DNA from: Isoetes taiwanensis
Lineage: Eukaryota > Streptophyta > Lycopodiopsida > Isoetales > Isoetaceae
Length of the DNA stretch: 64,000 nt
Assembly (NCBI GenBank): GCA_021234155.1
Contig: JAJEKV010000026.1
Span: 17,136,316-17,200,315, forward strand
Direction of reading: 5' to 3'
The translations under genes were made by a program, and so were the position numbers. The notes under the pieces are model-generated. The model did no database searches, was not told where the DNA came from, and saw nothing but the letters and a program-made list of their open reading frames with translations. This document shows, one piece after another, positions 13,877 to 23,755 of the stretch (positions are counted from its first letter, which is position 1; each line of letters starts with the position of its first letter).

Positions 13877-15073
13877 ATGATACACCTGAAGGCAGTTGAA
13901 CATGCTATAGACGTAGTATAAGTGCCACCTTATTTTGCACTATCCTTATTGTTTTTTTTGGATCATTGGATCCAGGCATAGTTCCATGAATATGCCAAAT
14001 GAAGGGGCGTGAAATTTACATCAGCCCACATATAAGTTTGCGCACCCCATACGTCTAAATATGTATATACATACATGGTATACTTGAATCCATACACATG
14101 AGAAATGAATATAATACCATTGTGCATTCACAAAACACAGATAAGAACAAATGAGAGTGAAGAACAGATAAGAAGAAATGAGAGTGAAGACGTGGCATTT
14201 ACTAAAAACATGGCATAGCTCAAACATAACTGCATTTTCATCAGAAGTTAGAGTCTTCTTCTGAACCTCCGCGGAAAAAAAATTGAGCTTCATACAGAGA
14301 AAATGAGGAAGTTTTGAAGCACATTTGAAAAAAATGGTCAGAATCATTAAACCCAAAGCAAAAGTGATCGCCCAAAAGATTATTGCAAAGAGATAGAGCT
14401 CCTAGAAAAAGCTCGAGTGAAAATGGCTATGGCGGCATGAGCCGATTCACACGAATCCAGAGGAGCACGACCCAACAGCTCAGAACCAAAACCCTTTGTC
14501 TGCATCTGCCCTGCTCTGATAAGGCAGGAACAAGCTGCCACAAAGGCAGAAGCCTGTAATTTCAGAATTTACTGAGCTTGGCAGGTGCCCTTCTCAGCTT
14601 AATTCCTAGTTGTTCCTATATAGCTGTTGTTTCCCCTGCCTCCCCAAGCGCCGCAAGAAGGTATACCAGGAGTACCTCTATCGCTGGAAGAGGTACAATG
14701 ACTGGCATTGCCAGCAGAACACCCGCTCGCCCACCTTTTGCTTCTTGACTACCTTCGGTGGCTTGGGCCACTTCGGGTAGGGTGGACAGGCATTGGGGTC
14801 GGATGGACCCCTAGCGTCGCCTTCGGGCTCATCTGACTGCCCGCTTCCTCCTCTTCGACTTCCTCCTCTTCAACTTCCTCGTGCCGCTCCTTCAACTCCT
14901 CGTGTGGGCGAGGTTCTTCAAATATGGACCGTCCCCCTTGGACGATCCCTCCGCGACCGCTTCCTCCGCCCTCTTTCTTCTTCCTCCCGCTCCCTCTTCT
15001 TTCGAGCGACCTTCTCTTCCGGCCACTCCATCACCTTCTCCTTCCCCTTCTTCTTGCTTGAAGAAGGGGCTGA
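13877..15073. other. probable truncated retroelement interior, no assignable gene
   Basis: The sequence turns GC-rich from about 14,640 onwards and is continuous with the gag-like ORF on the minus strand at 15,074-15,409. It is probably the rest of that element's internal region, but no protease, reverse transcriptase or integrase motif can be read. Nothing is recognised between 13,877 and 14,640. Confidence 0.35.
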
Positions 15074-15409
15074 CTAATGCTGGGGCTGCTGCTGCTGCCG
15101 TTGCTGATCCTGCTGCTGCTGCTTCTGATCCTGCTGCTGCTCCTCCCGGTGCTCCTCCTGGTCCTCCTCCTGTCCAGGCAGAGTGCCGACGTGCATGGTC
15201 TCATATGTCTGCTGCGCCTCTACCGAAGAAGAGCTGCCCTGGGCCTCCTGTGATGCGTGGAAAGTTTCGTCCGTTGAGCTGGAGGATTCTTCGTTCTGCC
15301 CTGGTCGGAGGTGCTCGGGGATCTGCTTCCCATGGCCTCCAGTTGCTGCTGCCATCGAAGGGGTCCGCCTTGGGCTATACTTCCTCATGGTGCATTTGGT
15401 CCTTGCCAT
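15074..15409 (-). CDS. gag-like N-terminal ORF of a Ty3/gypsy-type element
   Basis: The 111-codon ORF begins MARTKCTMRKYSPRRTPS, a basic opening like the MARTK starts often seen in plant Ty3/gypsy gag proteins. It continues into a Ser/Glu-rich part and ends in a Gln-rich run encoded by CAG/CTG triplets. Its ATG lies about 570 nt downstream (minus strand) of a tRNA-Met-type primer-binding site next to an LTR edge at 15,979, the expected place for gag. The ORF is cut short and no capsid motif or zinc knuckle is visible, so it is at best a fragment. A histone H3-like reading of MARTK was considered and dropped because the next residues do not match. Confidence 0.45.
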   Translation of the reverse strand: MARTKCTMRKYSPRRTPSMAAATGGHGKQIPEHLRPGQNEESSSSTDETFHASQEAQGSSSSVEAQQTYETMHVGTLPGQEEDQEEHREEQQQDQKQQQQDQQRQQQQPQH

Positions 15410-15961
15410 TTCTTACGGTTAAAGAAACTGATTACGTTAAGCTGACCAAGAGAGAGAAGGATTTAGGCAAGGTTGGGGGGAAATGAGGTGGCAATAAGAT
15501 ATTTAAAAAAAAGGAAGATGCTCTAGGGAATATTCTCGTACCATTAATAGGTCTACTAATTAGCCCCCCTTATTAAATACTCTAATATATCTAATTATTA
15601 ATATATACTTAATACTGTATTATACTATAATTTCGAATTTTTCCTAATGGTTTGAAGTGTTAATTATGAATTTGCACCATTTTTCACCCAGGTCTCGGAT
15701 TGGCATGATTCTTCGACCCATTTTAGGTGAAACCTGATGCTGATGCATAATTTTCACTCCAATTTTACTAGAATGTTAATTTGACTCATTCTTTTTCCTC
15801 GTCTAACAACTTAGCCTATTCTTACAGACCCACTACCTAGGAGAAAAATTTTTCCCCTATTTTCGAGGTTCCATGGTGGAAATTTTTCATTTCACACTCT
15901 ATTAGGCCTGTTAGACTACTTTCAGGGACATGGTCAGTGCTAGTTCCTGGTCAACCAAGAA

Positions 15962-15977
15962 CATCGCTTTGATACCA
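15962..15977 (-). other. retroelement primer-binding site
   Basis: On the minus strand TGGTATCAAAGCGATG starts one base after an LTR end (GTGTCACA). This matches the common plant primer site complementary to initiator tRNA-Met (TGGTATCAGAGC) with one change in the first 12 bases. It sets the orientation of the element to the minus strand. Confidence 0.7.
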
Positions 15978-15978
15978 T

Positions 15979-16637
15979 TGTGACACTCCCTACTAAATAT
16001 ACGGTGCCCGGCCGTACACTCCGTAGGAAATCCCCCATCCGGTCCTTCAACCGCATGGGCCCTCCGTCTATCCCTCACTCTGGGATGACCTTAGTGCGGG
16101 AAGGGGACACGAAGGTGTCTTGCGCGCCCTTCCCCTATGGGCTCCTATCACAGCGGAAGCATAAACAACATCAGAACTAGCAATACAACACATCATACTA
16201 CCTCGAAGGGTAGCTCATCCACGTATCCGTAACTACAAAAAAGATAAACATATGCCATAAAACATGAGAGCTCCTACCCATGGCTCCGACTCATAAGGAG
16301 GATGACTGACTGGCTAGGCCTCAAGATAGAGCAGACCGAGTCATAACAATGGCGGGGCTAGCTATAGACAATGGCTAGGGTTGACCACTCCATCCGCCCC
16401 TCTTGTGCATACTTTGCAGAATGAGCTAGATCGGGCTCTGACATGACTCTAGCCTTCCGGATATGCAATCCCATGGTATCATCCATTGGGACTACTCCAG
16501 GTTGCATCTCCCCGGTCCGTCGAGGCAGGAAGGGTTGCATCTCCCCTTCCCGGGGTCTAGAGGTTCCACGGGCAGCCAGAGAATCGTGGCGACACACGAT
16601 TCGTACACGACTTAACCCCACAAAACAGGTGCCAAGA
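15979..16637 (-). repeat. LTR 3'-end segment, older copy
   Basis: This segment ends (minus strand) in GTGTCACA beside the primer site at 15,977. It shares the same order of phrases with the LTR at 16,655-18,120, including the CTGCAAAG...TGCACAAGAGGGGCGGATGGAGTGG-like block and the repeated GGGAGATGCAACC phrase. It is therefore a diverged relative of that LTR in the same orientation. The 5' part is missing, apparently replaced by the neighbouring LTR and primer site. Confidence 0.6.
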
Positions 16638-16653
16638 TCATGCTGTGATACCA
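16638..16653 (-). other. second primer-binding site
   Basis: On the minus strand TGGTATCACAGCATGA follows one base after the LTR end GCGTCACA at 16,655. It again resembles the tRNA-Met primer site. The internal sequence of this copy is only a few bases long before the older LTR segment takes over. Confidence 0.65.
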
Positions 16654-16654
16654 C

Positions 16655-18120
16655 TGTGACGCCCCCTACTTCCTCTACGATGCTCCCATCGTATTAGAAG
16701 GCGGAGTTCATCCCCCTGGCAGCCAAACTGGCAGGGGCCATCCACCTGGCGCCGCCCCGTCTTCCTTCGGGCTCGACCTAGCTGTGGAAGCACGAATAAA
16801 CATGAGCACATAACATCAATATATCGAGGGGTGATCACGTCATAATATAACGTATACAACAACATCAATAACATCAACATAGGGGGAATCCTACCCAAGG
16901 CTCAGACTCATGGGGGAACGACTGACGGCTTGGGTCTCCAGAAGTCAATGCATCAGACTGAATTCATGGCAATTGGATTGGGCTGGCATAAGAACATGGC
17001 TGTTGGGTAGTCCACTCCATCCGCCCCTCCCGTGCACACTTTGCAGAGTAGGTTGAAAAGTATTGGGACCGGACCGTAGCCTGCCGGGTGCATAGCCAAG
17101 AGGGCTACTACTGGGTTGCATCTTCCCAGTCCCGATGAGGCAGGAGGAGAGTCACCTCCCCTCTAGAGGCATGCATGCCCATCACAGGCGGCTAGAGGGC
17201 CACTGCCCGTATTCGACTTGAACCTCATTGAAGGTGACACATTACCCAAGAGGTGTCGAGCTCATGCCTTGCCCACACGCAGTGGCAAACCATTAAGCCT
17301 AGCCCACTAAGATCCCTGGTAGGCTTTACACACCAGATGGATCAATCTGTAATAGAACAAGTCCTCCTTATTCCACCGGTCTAGCCCCGCCACCCACAAC
17401 CAGGCGGGCTCTTGTGCACAGACCGCATTAATTGGGAATTAATGAGGTTATCTAGATTTATCAACTATTGAGGCTTTCAGGGTCTCTACCCCCCTTCCCA
17501 ATACACAGAAGAGTATCTATCAAAGAGCATCATCATCATCAAGACTGAAATATAAAATAACATCTAATCTATCTACCTAAACATCCATAGTTAGGTTCCT
17601 TTGTTAGGGCTTATGATCTCAGAATCTATAAGGCCTCTAAGGCTGAACTAACATGCTAAACCAACTCATTGCCGGGCTAAAAGGTGGCTTTGCACAACAA
17701 ACTAACCATTTACCTGATCCCTGACTTGCTCCAGCTCCTCGGAATGCGTCCATGGCTTCGATCTTGCTGAAGACTACCGCTGCAAAACTGGCTCAACGAC
17801 GCTTGGCAATGCGAACTAGGGTCTTGGCTTGGCCGGAATGGCTCAGGGAAACCCTAATTTTGAAAGAAGAAAGGTTTAGGGTTTAAGGAAAAACCCTTAT
17901 ATGGGAACTTTTAGGGTTAGGTTGAGAATTGGCCAAATGGGGTTTTGCCACTTGGCACGGGGTTTATAATTGTATATGTTTATTAAACATGCACAACATA
18001 CGAGTTTGCCCCCTAGGTGCAACCCTTTACGTCCTTCCAGTACTTGTCATGCTGACATGTATGTGTGACGTGGCAGTATAATATACGTATTCGGATCGTA
18101 TGTTATACTGGAACGTCACA
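16655..18120 (-). mobile_element. LTR of a Ty3/gypsy-type retrotransposon, 1,466 bp
   Basis: The segment is bounded by the inverted ends TGTGAC (16,655 on the plus strand) and GTCACA (18,115-18,120). These are extended versions of the TG...CA termini of retroviral-type LTRs. Reading on the minus strand it starts TGTGACGTTCCAG and ends GGGCGTCACA, followed at once by a primer-binding site, so it is a 5' LTR. No matching complete 3' LTR is present in the window. It contains no protein-coding feature. Confidence 0.7.
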
Positions 18121-18154
18121 GCTTCAAAATTGAAGGTAATATTGGCAGAGCATG

Positions 18155-18253
18155 TTCAACATGTCAAATTCACAACCTGCATATAACTTACATTTTTAAG
18201 ATCTTATTCAACGTGTCAAATTCACAACCTGCATATAACTTACATTTTTAAGT
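18155..18253. repeat. 52-bp tandem duplication
   Basis: The stretch beginning TTCAACATGTCAAATTCACA at 18,155 is repeated at 18,207 with one substitution near its start (CATG to CGTG). Both copies end in ACATTTTTAAG. Confidence 0.9.
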
Positions 18254-19310
18254 TACAACCAAAGTTCTTTTCATTAAAAAGAAGTAAATACATTCAGTCC
18301 TAGAGCATTCCCATTGAACACACATTGCATCAGAAGTTGTGATTACAGCGGTAGTGTATAGCAAATTTGGATCATAAATCATAAGTTTTTCATCACAACA
18401 CTTCCTCGTGAACTTGCAATTCTTAAACAAAACACTTAGAGAGAAATCACAGAAAGTAGTACTGATATACATACAACAACTCATTCAAAAGGGCCAACAA
18501 GCTGCTTGTTTTAGAACAAAACCGTCCTTTCCAGTTACCAAAAGCTCTAAAGGACACATTCTAGCATAGAAGCTCAAACCTTTTTACCTTTGATCAACTG
18601 CTTGAACCGATGCTGAAAGAAGTAACATCAAATTAAAAAGAGCCTGATTCCATGATAAAAATCTTGGAAGCTGAAGATGGAACAGTCGGTGGTATACCCC
18701 CCTCCCAAATGCTCTTCTTGCAAGAATATTGTGTGGTATACCCTCCTCCTGAATGCTATTCCTGCGAGTTTAGAATGGTATGAACATTTAATGTATGCTC
18801 GCCAAAGTTGAATTAAAGTTTTGAAGCCTTGTAGTCAAAGATAACATTGTAAGCAATATTTCCTATTAGAATGACTGGATGAACCTTGAAACGTTGGTGC
18901 TAAAGCTTGGGGCTTAACCTTCACCATAACATACTACAACTATTGAGCTTGTTAATCTAATGTGTTGGTTCTATTCAATTCTATTCGAGAGTAGATTCAA
19001 AATTTAATGCCACACTTCTACTTAATGGATATTAAAGGGAACTATAAGTCACCATATTGAGGTAATTGAATTAATGAGGATTCCCTTCTCGAACTGGACC
19101 TTTTTTGACAGATGATAAGTCTAGGGCTTGCCTATCTATAGAGGAGTCACAAAGAAAGAGATCAGTAGCTTTTTTCTGCACTTCCGACAGTGCAAGTGCT
19201 ACTTGCTGCTCACAGTCTGTGACATCCTGTAATTAACAATATTTTTAGCATATTAAATATATCAAACAAAATTATCTAATGCCTTGTGGCACTCTTGGAG
19301 CTCTCCTTGA
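18254..19310. other. no recognisable gene
   Basis: AT-rich sequence. A phrase near GTGGTATACCCCCCTCC occurs twice (about 18,690 and 18,733). It may include the former 3' flank of the TWD1-like remnant on the minus strand. Confidence 0.4.
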
Positions 19311-20040
19311 CTATTTTGTTGGAGGTGGATCAAACAATCCTTTGTAGAGTTCTTTTTGCTTTTCATATAGCTGTTTATCTTGTTGAGCCATAACATGCAA
19401 TTCATGAATTAATGCCTTATCATCAGGTGCCAGTTGCTTTACTTTTTTAAAATCATTTCTTGCTTCATCTATTCTGCCAAGAGCAGCTTGTGCCTTACCA
19501 CATCGATAGAGAGCTTTAACATTATCTGGTTTCTCTGATACCGCCTGCAAGAAGGTACTGTAATCTATCATAATCCACAAAGGCATTACCCTTATCAAGC
19601 TAAAAATGTTTCATTCAACTTATAATTTACCATGTTGCATTGTCCAATTTCTTCCTCATATTTTTCAAGCTTCAGATAGCAAGGCCGCCATGTTCAAATG
19701 ACATGGTAACTTCACAGCATTCGCCATGTCCTTATACTTTCCAAATAACTGAACATAAAGTCATCTTCCATGTAGGCTAGCGCCTGCAAAAAATAAGCAT
19801 AATTTTGAGACTTGCAGATAAAAAACTAGAGGTCAGTAGCCCTGGACCCTTAAAAAGCAATGAAGAGTTGTGCTCATAACGAAGCTATCATGTGCAAAAC
19901 ACCATATTGCAATATAGATATAGAATAACTATCAGGAATCCCTGAAAATTACCAAATCATATTGTTGCATGGCTTCTTCAATACTTTTTGAATTAAAAGC
20001 TTCATTTCCATCAACCCTTGGCAATGCACCTAGTCTGTAA
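19311..20040 (-). pseudogene. TWISTED DWARF 1 / FKBP42-like TPR region, frameshifted
   Basis: TWD1 is a plant immunophilin-like co-chaperone with an FKBP domain, TPR repeats and a C-terminal anchor. Reading the minus strand, the pieces appear in family order. PRVDGNEAFNSKSIEEAMQQ is at about 20,030-19,960. ALAYMEDDFMF followed one frame over by QLFGKYKDMANAVKLPCHLN is at about 19,785-19,690. LKLEKYEEEIGQCNM lies near 19,660. The last exon, 19,544-19,311, encodes the TPR block (KPDNVKALYRCGKAQAALG) and YEKQKELYKGLFDPPPTK then a stop. Two frame changes occur in the middle exon, and the C-terminal anchor and the FKBP domain are absent. Intron-like gaps remain, so this is a genomic copy rather than a retrocopy. 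Confidence 0.75.
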
Positions 20041-20611
20041 AGCAATGAGCTTTACAGATTCTTTATGCCCTAGAGTTGCGTTTATGCTTGTCAAGATCTG
20101 CTTGAAGTTGTTGATCTGTTGAGACATGGATATTCTTGCCAGCTGCATCAACGAAAGGCATGGTCGAAACTTCAAGATCTGCCCCTTACAAACGGGCACA
20201 TCTATGGCGCCTCAGATCTTCAGGAGGAATGCCTAACGTATGATACAGGCATCCTCCTTCCCGCCTATCTTCCTTTTCTCGACCACCTACGGCAAAATGG
20301 TGGTCGAGACGTATTTCTCTTCGACCGTATATGGACGCCTAATTTCAAAAATAACCCCTAAAACCATCATTCATTTAAATTGGATTTATGTTTGTTCCAA
20401 AAGCACGCCACTTTTGCATACCCTTTTCTCAATATAGTGTTTTGTTGTGTGGCATGCTGTATTGCAAATTTTTGCATTGTAGTAGTGGGTGGTTTAACAT
20501 TTTCTTGTTTTAGTGAGAAGAATGTGGTGTTTCAATAGCATTTGTAGATAACAACACATCAATATACAGAGAACACTTTTTACATTGTATTCACTTGATA
20601 TGAAGATTACA
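20041..20611. other. no recognisable gene; contains a short hairpin
   Basis: There is no coding signal. A perfect stem CTCGACCACC / GGTGGTCGAG with an 11-base loop lies at 20,278-20,308. It might be a terminator-like or chance palindrome. Confidence 0.5.
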
Positions 20612-21720
20612 TCATGGAGGGACTAGTCCTTTCTTTGTCAAATAACTCTCAAGATAGGGATCCATCTCCTTAGTCCAATCTAGTTCTGGATGCGTTTTGA
20701 CAACATCTGATATTGTTTTACCAGAAGCCAAGCCACTCATGATGGACATGAATAGTGCTAGAAACTCATCTGTTGAGTAATCTTGTGGAGTATAAGTTGG
20801 TGGATTTAGAGCCTGACCTTGATTATAAAAGCACTTAAGAGCATCATCATCTACTATTATGATGTCCTCTTTCTTTTGAATGCCAAGCTGATCCATCATA
20901 GTACCAAGATGTTTCACGAAGACCGGTTTGCCATCCGGATCTCTTGGATGTGGAAACTTTATACACTTACTTTGGTCCCAAATCGTCACAAAGTCTCGAT
21001 TCATGCCTGGTAACACCCTAAGTACTTCATCAACATTTCTGCGTTCCATTGAGGACCAGATGTCAACTTGAAACAATCTGAACGCCTCATTCATCATATC
21101 TTCTAAGTGTGGACGAGGATAGATCCACTTAGTATTCGATTCTAGAGGGACTTGCTCGAAGTCATCACTGTTAATAAGCTTCTTAGGAAACGTTTTACAC
21201 AGGACATCATTCAGATCGAAGACAATGATTTCGTCACAAGCAGGTGGAGCCCTGAACCATGGAAAACAAAGAGTTAGCCATGCAAAAGTGTTCTGCAATA
21301 CACGCCAAGTGCATTTTATCCTTCATAAATAAGCTACATATCGCGCATGGCGTGAATTACCTTTCATCGTCGCCGTCATCCGCAGCAGTCGTAGCGTCTA
21401 CTTCACTCCCCGGATGCTTACTGTCAGAAGTATGAACGCCACCGTTAAGTTCGGACACATTCTCTTCTATGAAAGCTACCACAGGGGTTTGATTCCTAAC
21501 CTCAGTGGTTGCATCTGAGCTTGCATGACCATCCTGGCTGCTATCAGCAACTGCCGCAGTCGTACCCCCAAGCTGGATATTACCAGTTGGAATGTTATCA
21601 AGCATGGACGCCAAATTTTTCTCCATGGTCTCACGTTCCCGCTCTAGCATTTCGGCCTTCTCCTCGGGGGTTGCATTGCTTTTTGAACATTCTGGAGTTG
21701 CACTCGTAGGCTTTTATGAA
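20612..21720 (-). CDS. FCP1/NIF-type HAD phosphatase, 3' end of the unusual minus-strand gene
   Basis: FCP1-type HAD phosphatases remove phosphate from protein Ser/Thr, classically the RNA polymerase II tail. The last exon (about 21,252-20,612) encodes motif I as FDLNDVLC (D-x-N-D), motif II as VDIWSSMERRN, a Lys-bearing stretch KPVFVKHL and the terminal motif IIIVDDDALKC. The catalytic residues are therefore retained, although the usual DLDET is DLNDV. An upstream exon (about 21,690-21,355) encodes an acidic, coiled-coil-like stretch (EEKAEMLERERETMEKN). It joins in frame across a GT-AG intron (GAAAG/GTAATT to TTCAG/GGCTCC), giving DDER-APPACDE. Because upstream exons on the same strand continue to 25.5 kb, this domain may be the tail of that larger gene. 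Stops near 21,720 show decay or an unrecognised intron. Confidence 0.7.
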
Positions 21721-23337
21721 CTAGTATTCTACTTCTGCCCTTTGTAAGGTACCAAAGCCAACGGGTTTTTATCTTTGACAGGACCCCAATCAGCCGTGGC
21801 TAGTACCTTTTCGAAAGACACTTCAAGAAAATCCCTGGACTGGTCATCGTTGACGAAACTTAAACATCTTCTTGATGTCTTCAGGGCCTCTCTACCACAC
21901 AGCAAGTGGTATCAAGTGGTGCAAATGCCTCAACAAGATAGCTTGCCAGATTGATTGCAAACCCATGTTTATTCAAGGGTCCCTTTTCTTTTGTCAGCAA
22001 TTCCAGAGTGATGTCTTTCCGGTAGAGGTTAGGAACATCAAATTCCTCGCCTTCATTTGCTTCATCCTCATCATCTGCTTTGTAGAAGATATTTTTCAAG
22101 TTGGGTTCATCCAAAAGAAAACACTGCCATGTTATCCGATGCCCCTTTGCTCTTATCTACCCCATAGTCGTCATCTGGCACAAGGGATATCATTACGAAG
22201 ATTATACAAGCGCTTTTATACTGCATTCTCAAATCAGTATCCTTTGTCTCAAAGAGAAGAGAGCCCAACGACCTTTAGGCATTCCAAGTCGTATGAAGCC
22301 ACCAAAGCATGCATATGAGGCTCTTCTGGGGGGCATATGATGACAATAGTAAAGAGCTTCTGAGTTGTTAAGCCTATGCAGCTACTAAAAAACTGCCAGT
22401 ACTCTGTTGAGTCATCTCCTTCTCTCCTTTTGCAATCCCGCGCTATCCAATACAAACAGAGAAATATTACGAGGGCCTATTGTTGTATCGGGTAGGAGAC
22501 CTTTATAGCCGCGAGAGACCAGGTATTGGAGTGCGGGTAAGTCACCACCAACATCTTCGGGATCGACAACCTTTCTTCTCATTTCAGCCATCACCTTATC
22601 GGATAGCTTTATTGATTGTCTTTGTTGGTTCTTTGATTTCTGTTTTTGCAGAAATTCCTTCACCAAAAGACGTATTTCTTGATGTCATCAGCCAGACACG
22701 CCATACTTGTCTAGCGGGCCGACTTCGCACAATGTTACATCACCGGATAGCTTCAAGTTCTTCACCAACCGCTACCTTTCATAACTTGCATGTTCTTTAT
22801 ATGAGTGCAACAATCAATGAAGGACATTTTGTCCTTAACTGAAGAAGCCTTCTTGTACAGAACTTCTTTGTTTATGCATTGATTTAACAACCAAATGATT
22901 TCATCATCTTGAAGGCCATGTACTTTCCTCATCTCGGTAGTCTTGAGATCAAATATTGAAGTATCTTGAGGAGGCACTCGTCCCATTGGGTCCGTAGTCG
23001 CTTACGAGCATAAGCATCCCGTAACTTCGTTCCACTTCACCCAGACTTCGTCCTTAGCGAAGACGATCTTGTAGGCATCTGTAGGACCTCTGGAAGCTGC
23101 TTCAGACGTCTCGCCTGCTTCCTCCCCAGTTTTTTTTCCTGTTTTTTTGGCTCTTGGTTTCCTATCTTGGATGATAGTCTGAGCCAAGGTCTTTTCCAAT
23201 GCCTTAAACTCCTCAGACTTCGTTCCTCCCTGTTTTGTTTGCAGGGGTCTTCCATATTCTATCCATTGCTGGGTTGTTTCACGTAAGGGCTGCACGTGTA
23301 AGGAAAGCATGTCAGCCAATATGAGCAGGGCATACAA
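21721..23337 (-). CDS. middle exons of the unusual minus-strand gene, no family recognised
   Basis: Several open pieces on the minus strand read like exons of one gene. 23,286-23,002 starts at an acceptor (ACGTGCAG/CCCTTACG) and encodes ETTQQWIEYGRPLQTKQGG plus a Lys-rich stretch. 22,986-22,762 includes LQDDEIIWLLNQCINKEVLY. 22,666-22,412 encodes VDPEDVGGDLPALQYLVSRG, and 22,455-22,249 encodes YWQFFSSCIGLTTQKLFTIV. 22,114-21,881 is acidic and then GFAINLASYLVEAFAPLD. 21,840-21,730 encodes DFLEVSFEKVLATADWG. They sit in different frames separated by too little space for clear introns in places, so frameshifts are likely. I do not recognise the family. The order with flanking exons suggests one protein with a ParB-like N-terminal part and an FCP1-like C-terminal part. 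Confidence 0.4.
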
Positions 23338-23400
23338 AAATTAACCGCTTTTTAGATCAAGCAAAAAGGATAATCAGGAAACGTCAAAGGCAGCCGTGCC

Positions 23401-23735
23401 AATTCACGCCTGGCGTGAATTCATGCTGCCAATTCGCGTGTGGCGTGAATTCATGCTGACAATTCGCGGACGAATACACGCCAGGCGCGAATTGGCAGCA
23501 TGAATACACGCCAGGGCGCGAATTCGCGCCTGGCGTGTATTCGTCCGTGAATTGGCAGCATGAATACACGCCACGCGCGAATTGACAACGTACTGCATTC
23601 GCGCCTGGCGTGTATTCATCCGCATTCGTTGTCAATTCGCGCCTGGCGTGTATTCATGCTGCCAATTCGCGGACGAATACACACCAGGCGCGAATTGGTA
23701 GCATGAATACACGCCACGCGCGAATTGGCACGCCT
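23401..23735. repeat. array of CACGCCWGGCGTG palindromes, probable intron
   Basis: About ten copies of a short palindrome lie in 335 bp. The best, at 23,401-23,421, is a perfect 21-bp palindrome with core CACGCCTGGCGTG. Variants have CGCGCCTGGCGTG or CACGCCACGCGCG cores. They are joined by phrases such as AATTGGCAGCATGAATAC and its complement, so the array also folds on a larger scale. Each intact core holds two CG sites and a CCWGG (a CHG site). The array lies between coding pieces of the minus-strand gene (stop side 23,756; next acceptor 23,286), so it is probably intronic. Confidence 0.85.
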
Positions 23736-23755
23736 TGACACACGCTGGACCTAGT

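Noticed and set aside
15356-15409. Histone H3-like start MARTK
   Set aside because: Only the first five residues match; the following sequence and the retroelement context fit a gag-type ORF instead.
14793-15486. Overlapping plus-strand frames with Pro/Ala/Ser-rich translations
   Set aside because: They are the complement of the Gln/Glu-rich gag-like frame; the LTR edge and primer site place the coding strand on the minus side.
23384-23740. CRISPR-like array at the palindrome cluster
   Set aside because: The spacers are themselves repeated and inverted, the units are not direct repeats of constant length, and the genome is plant nuclear.
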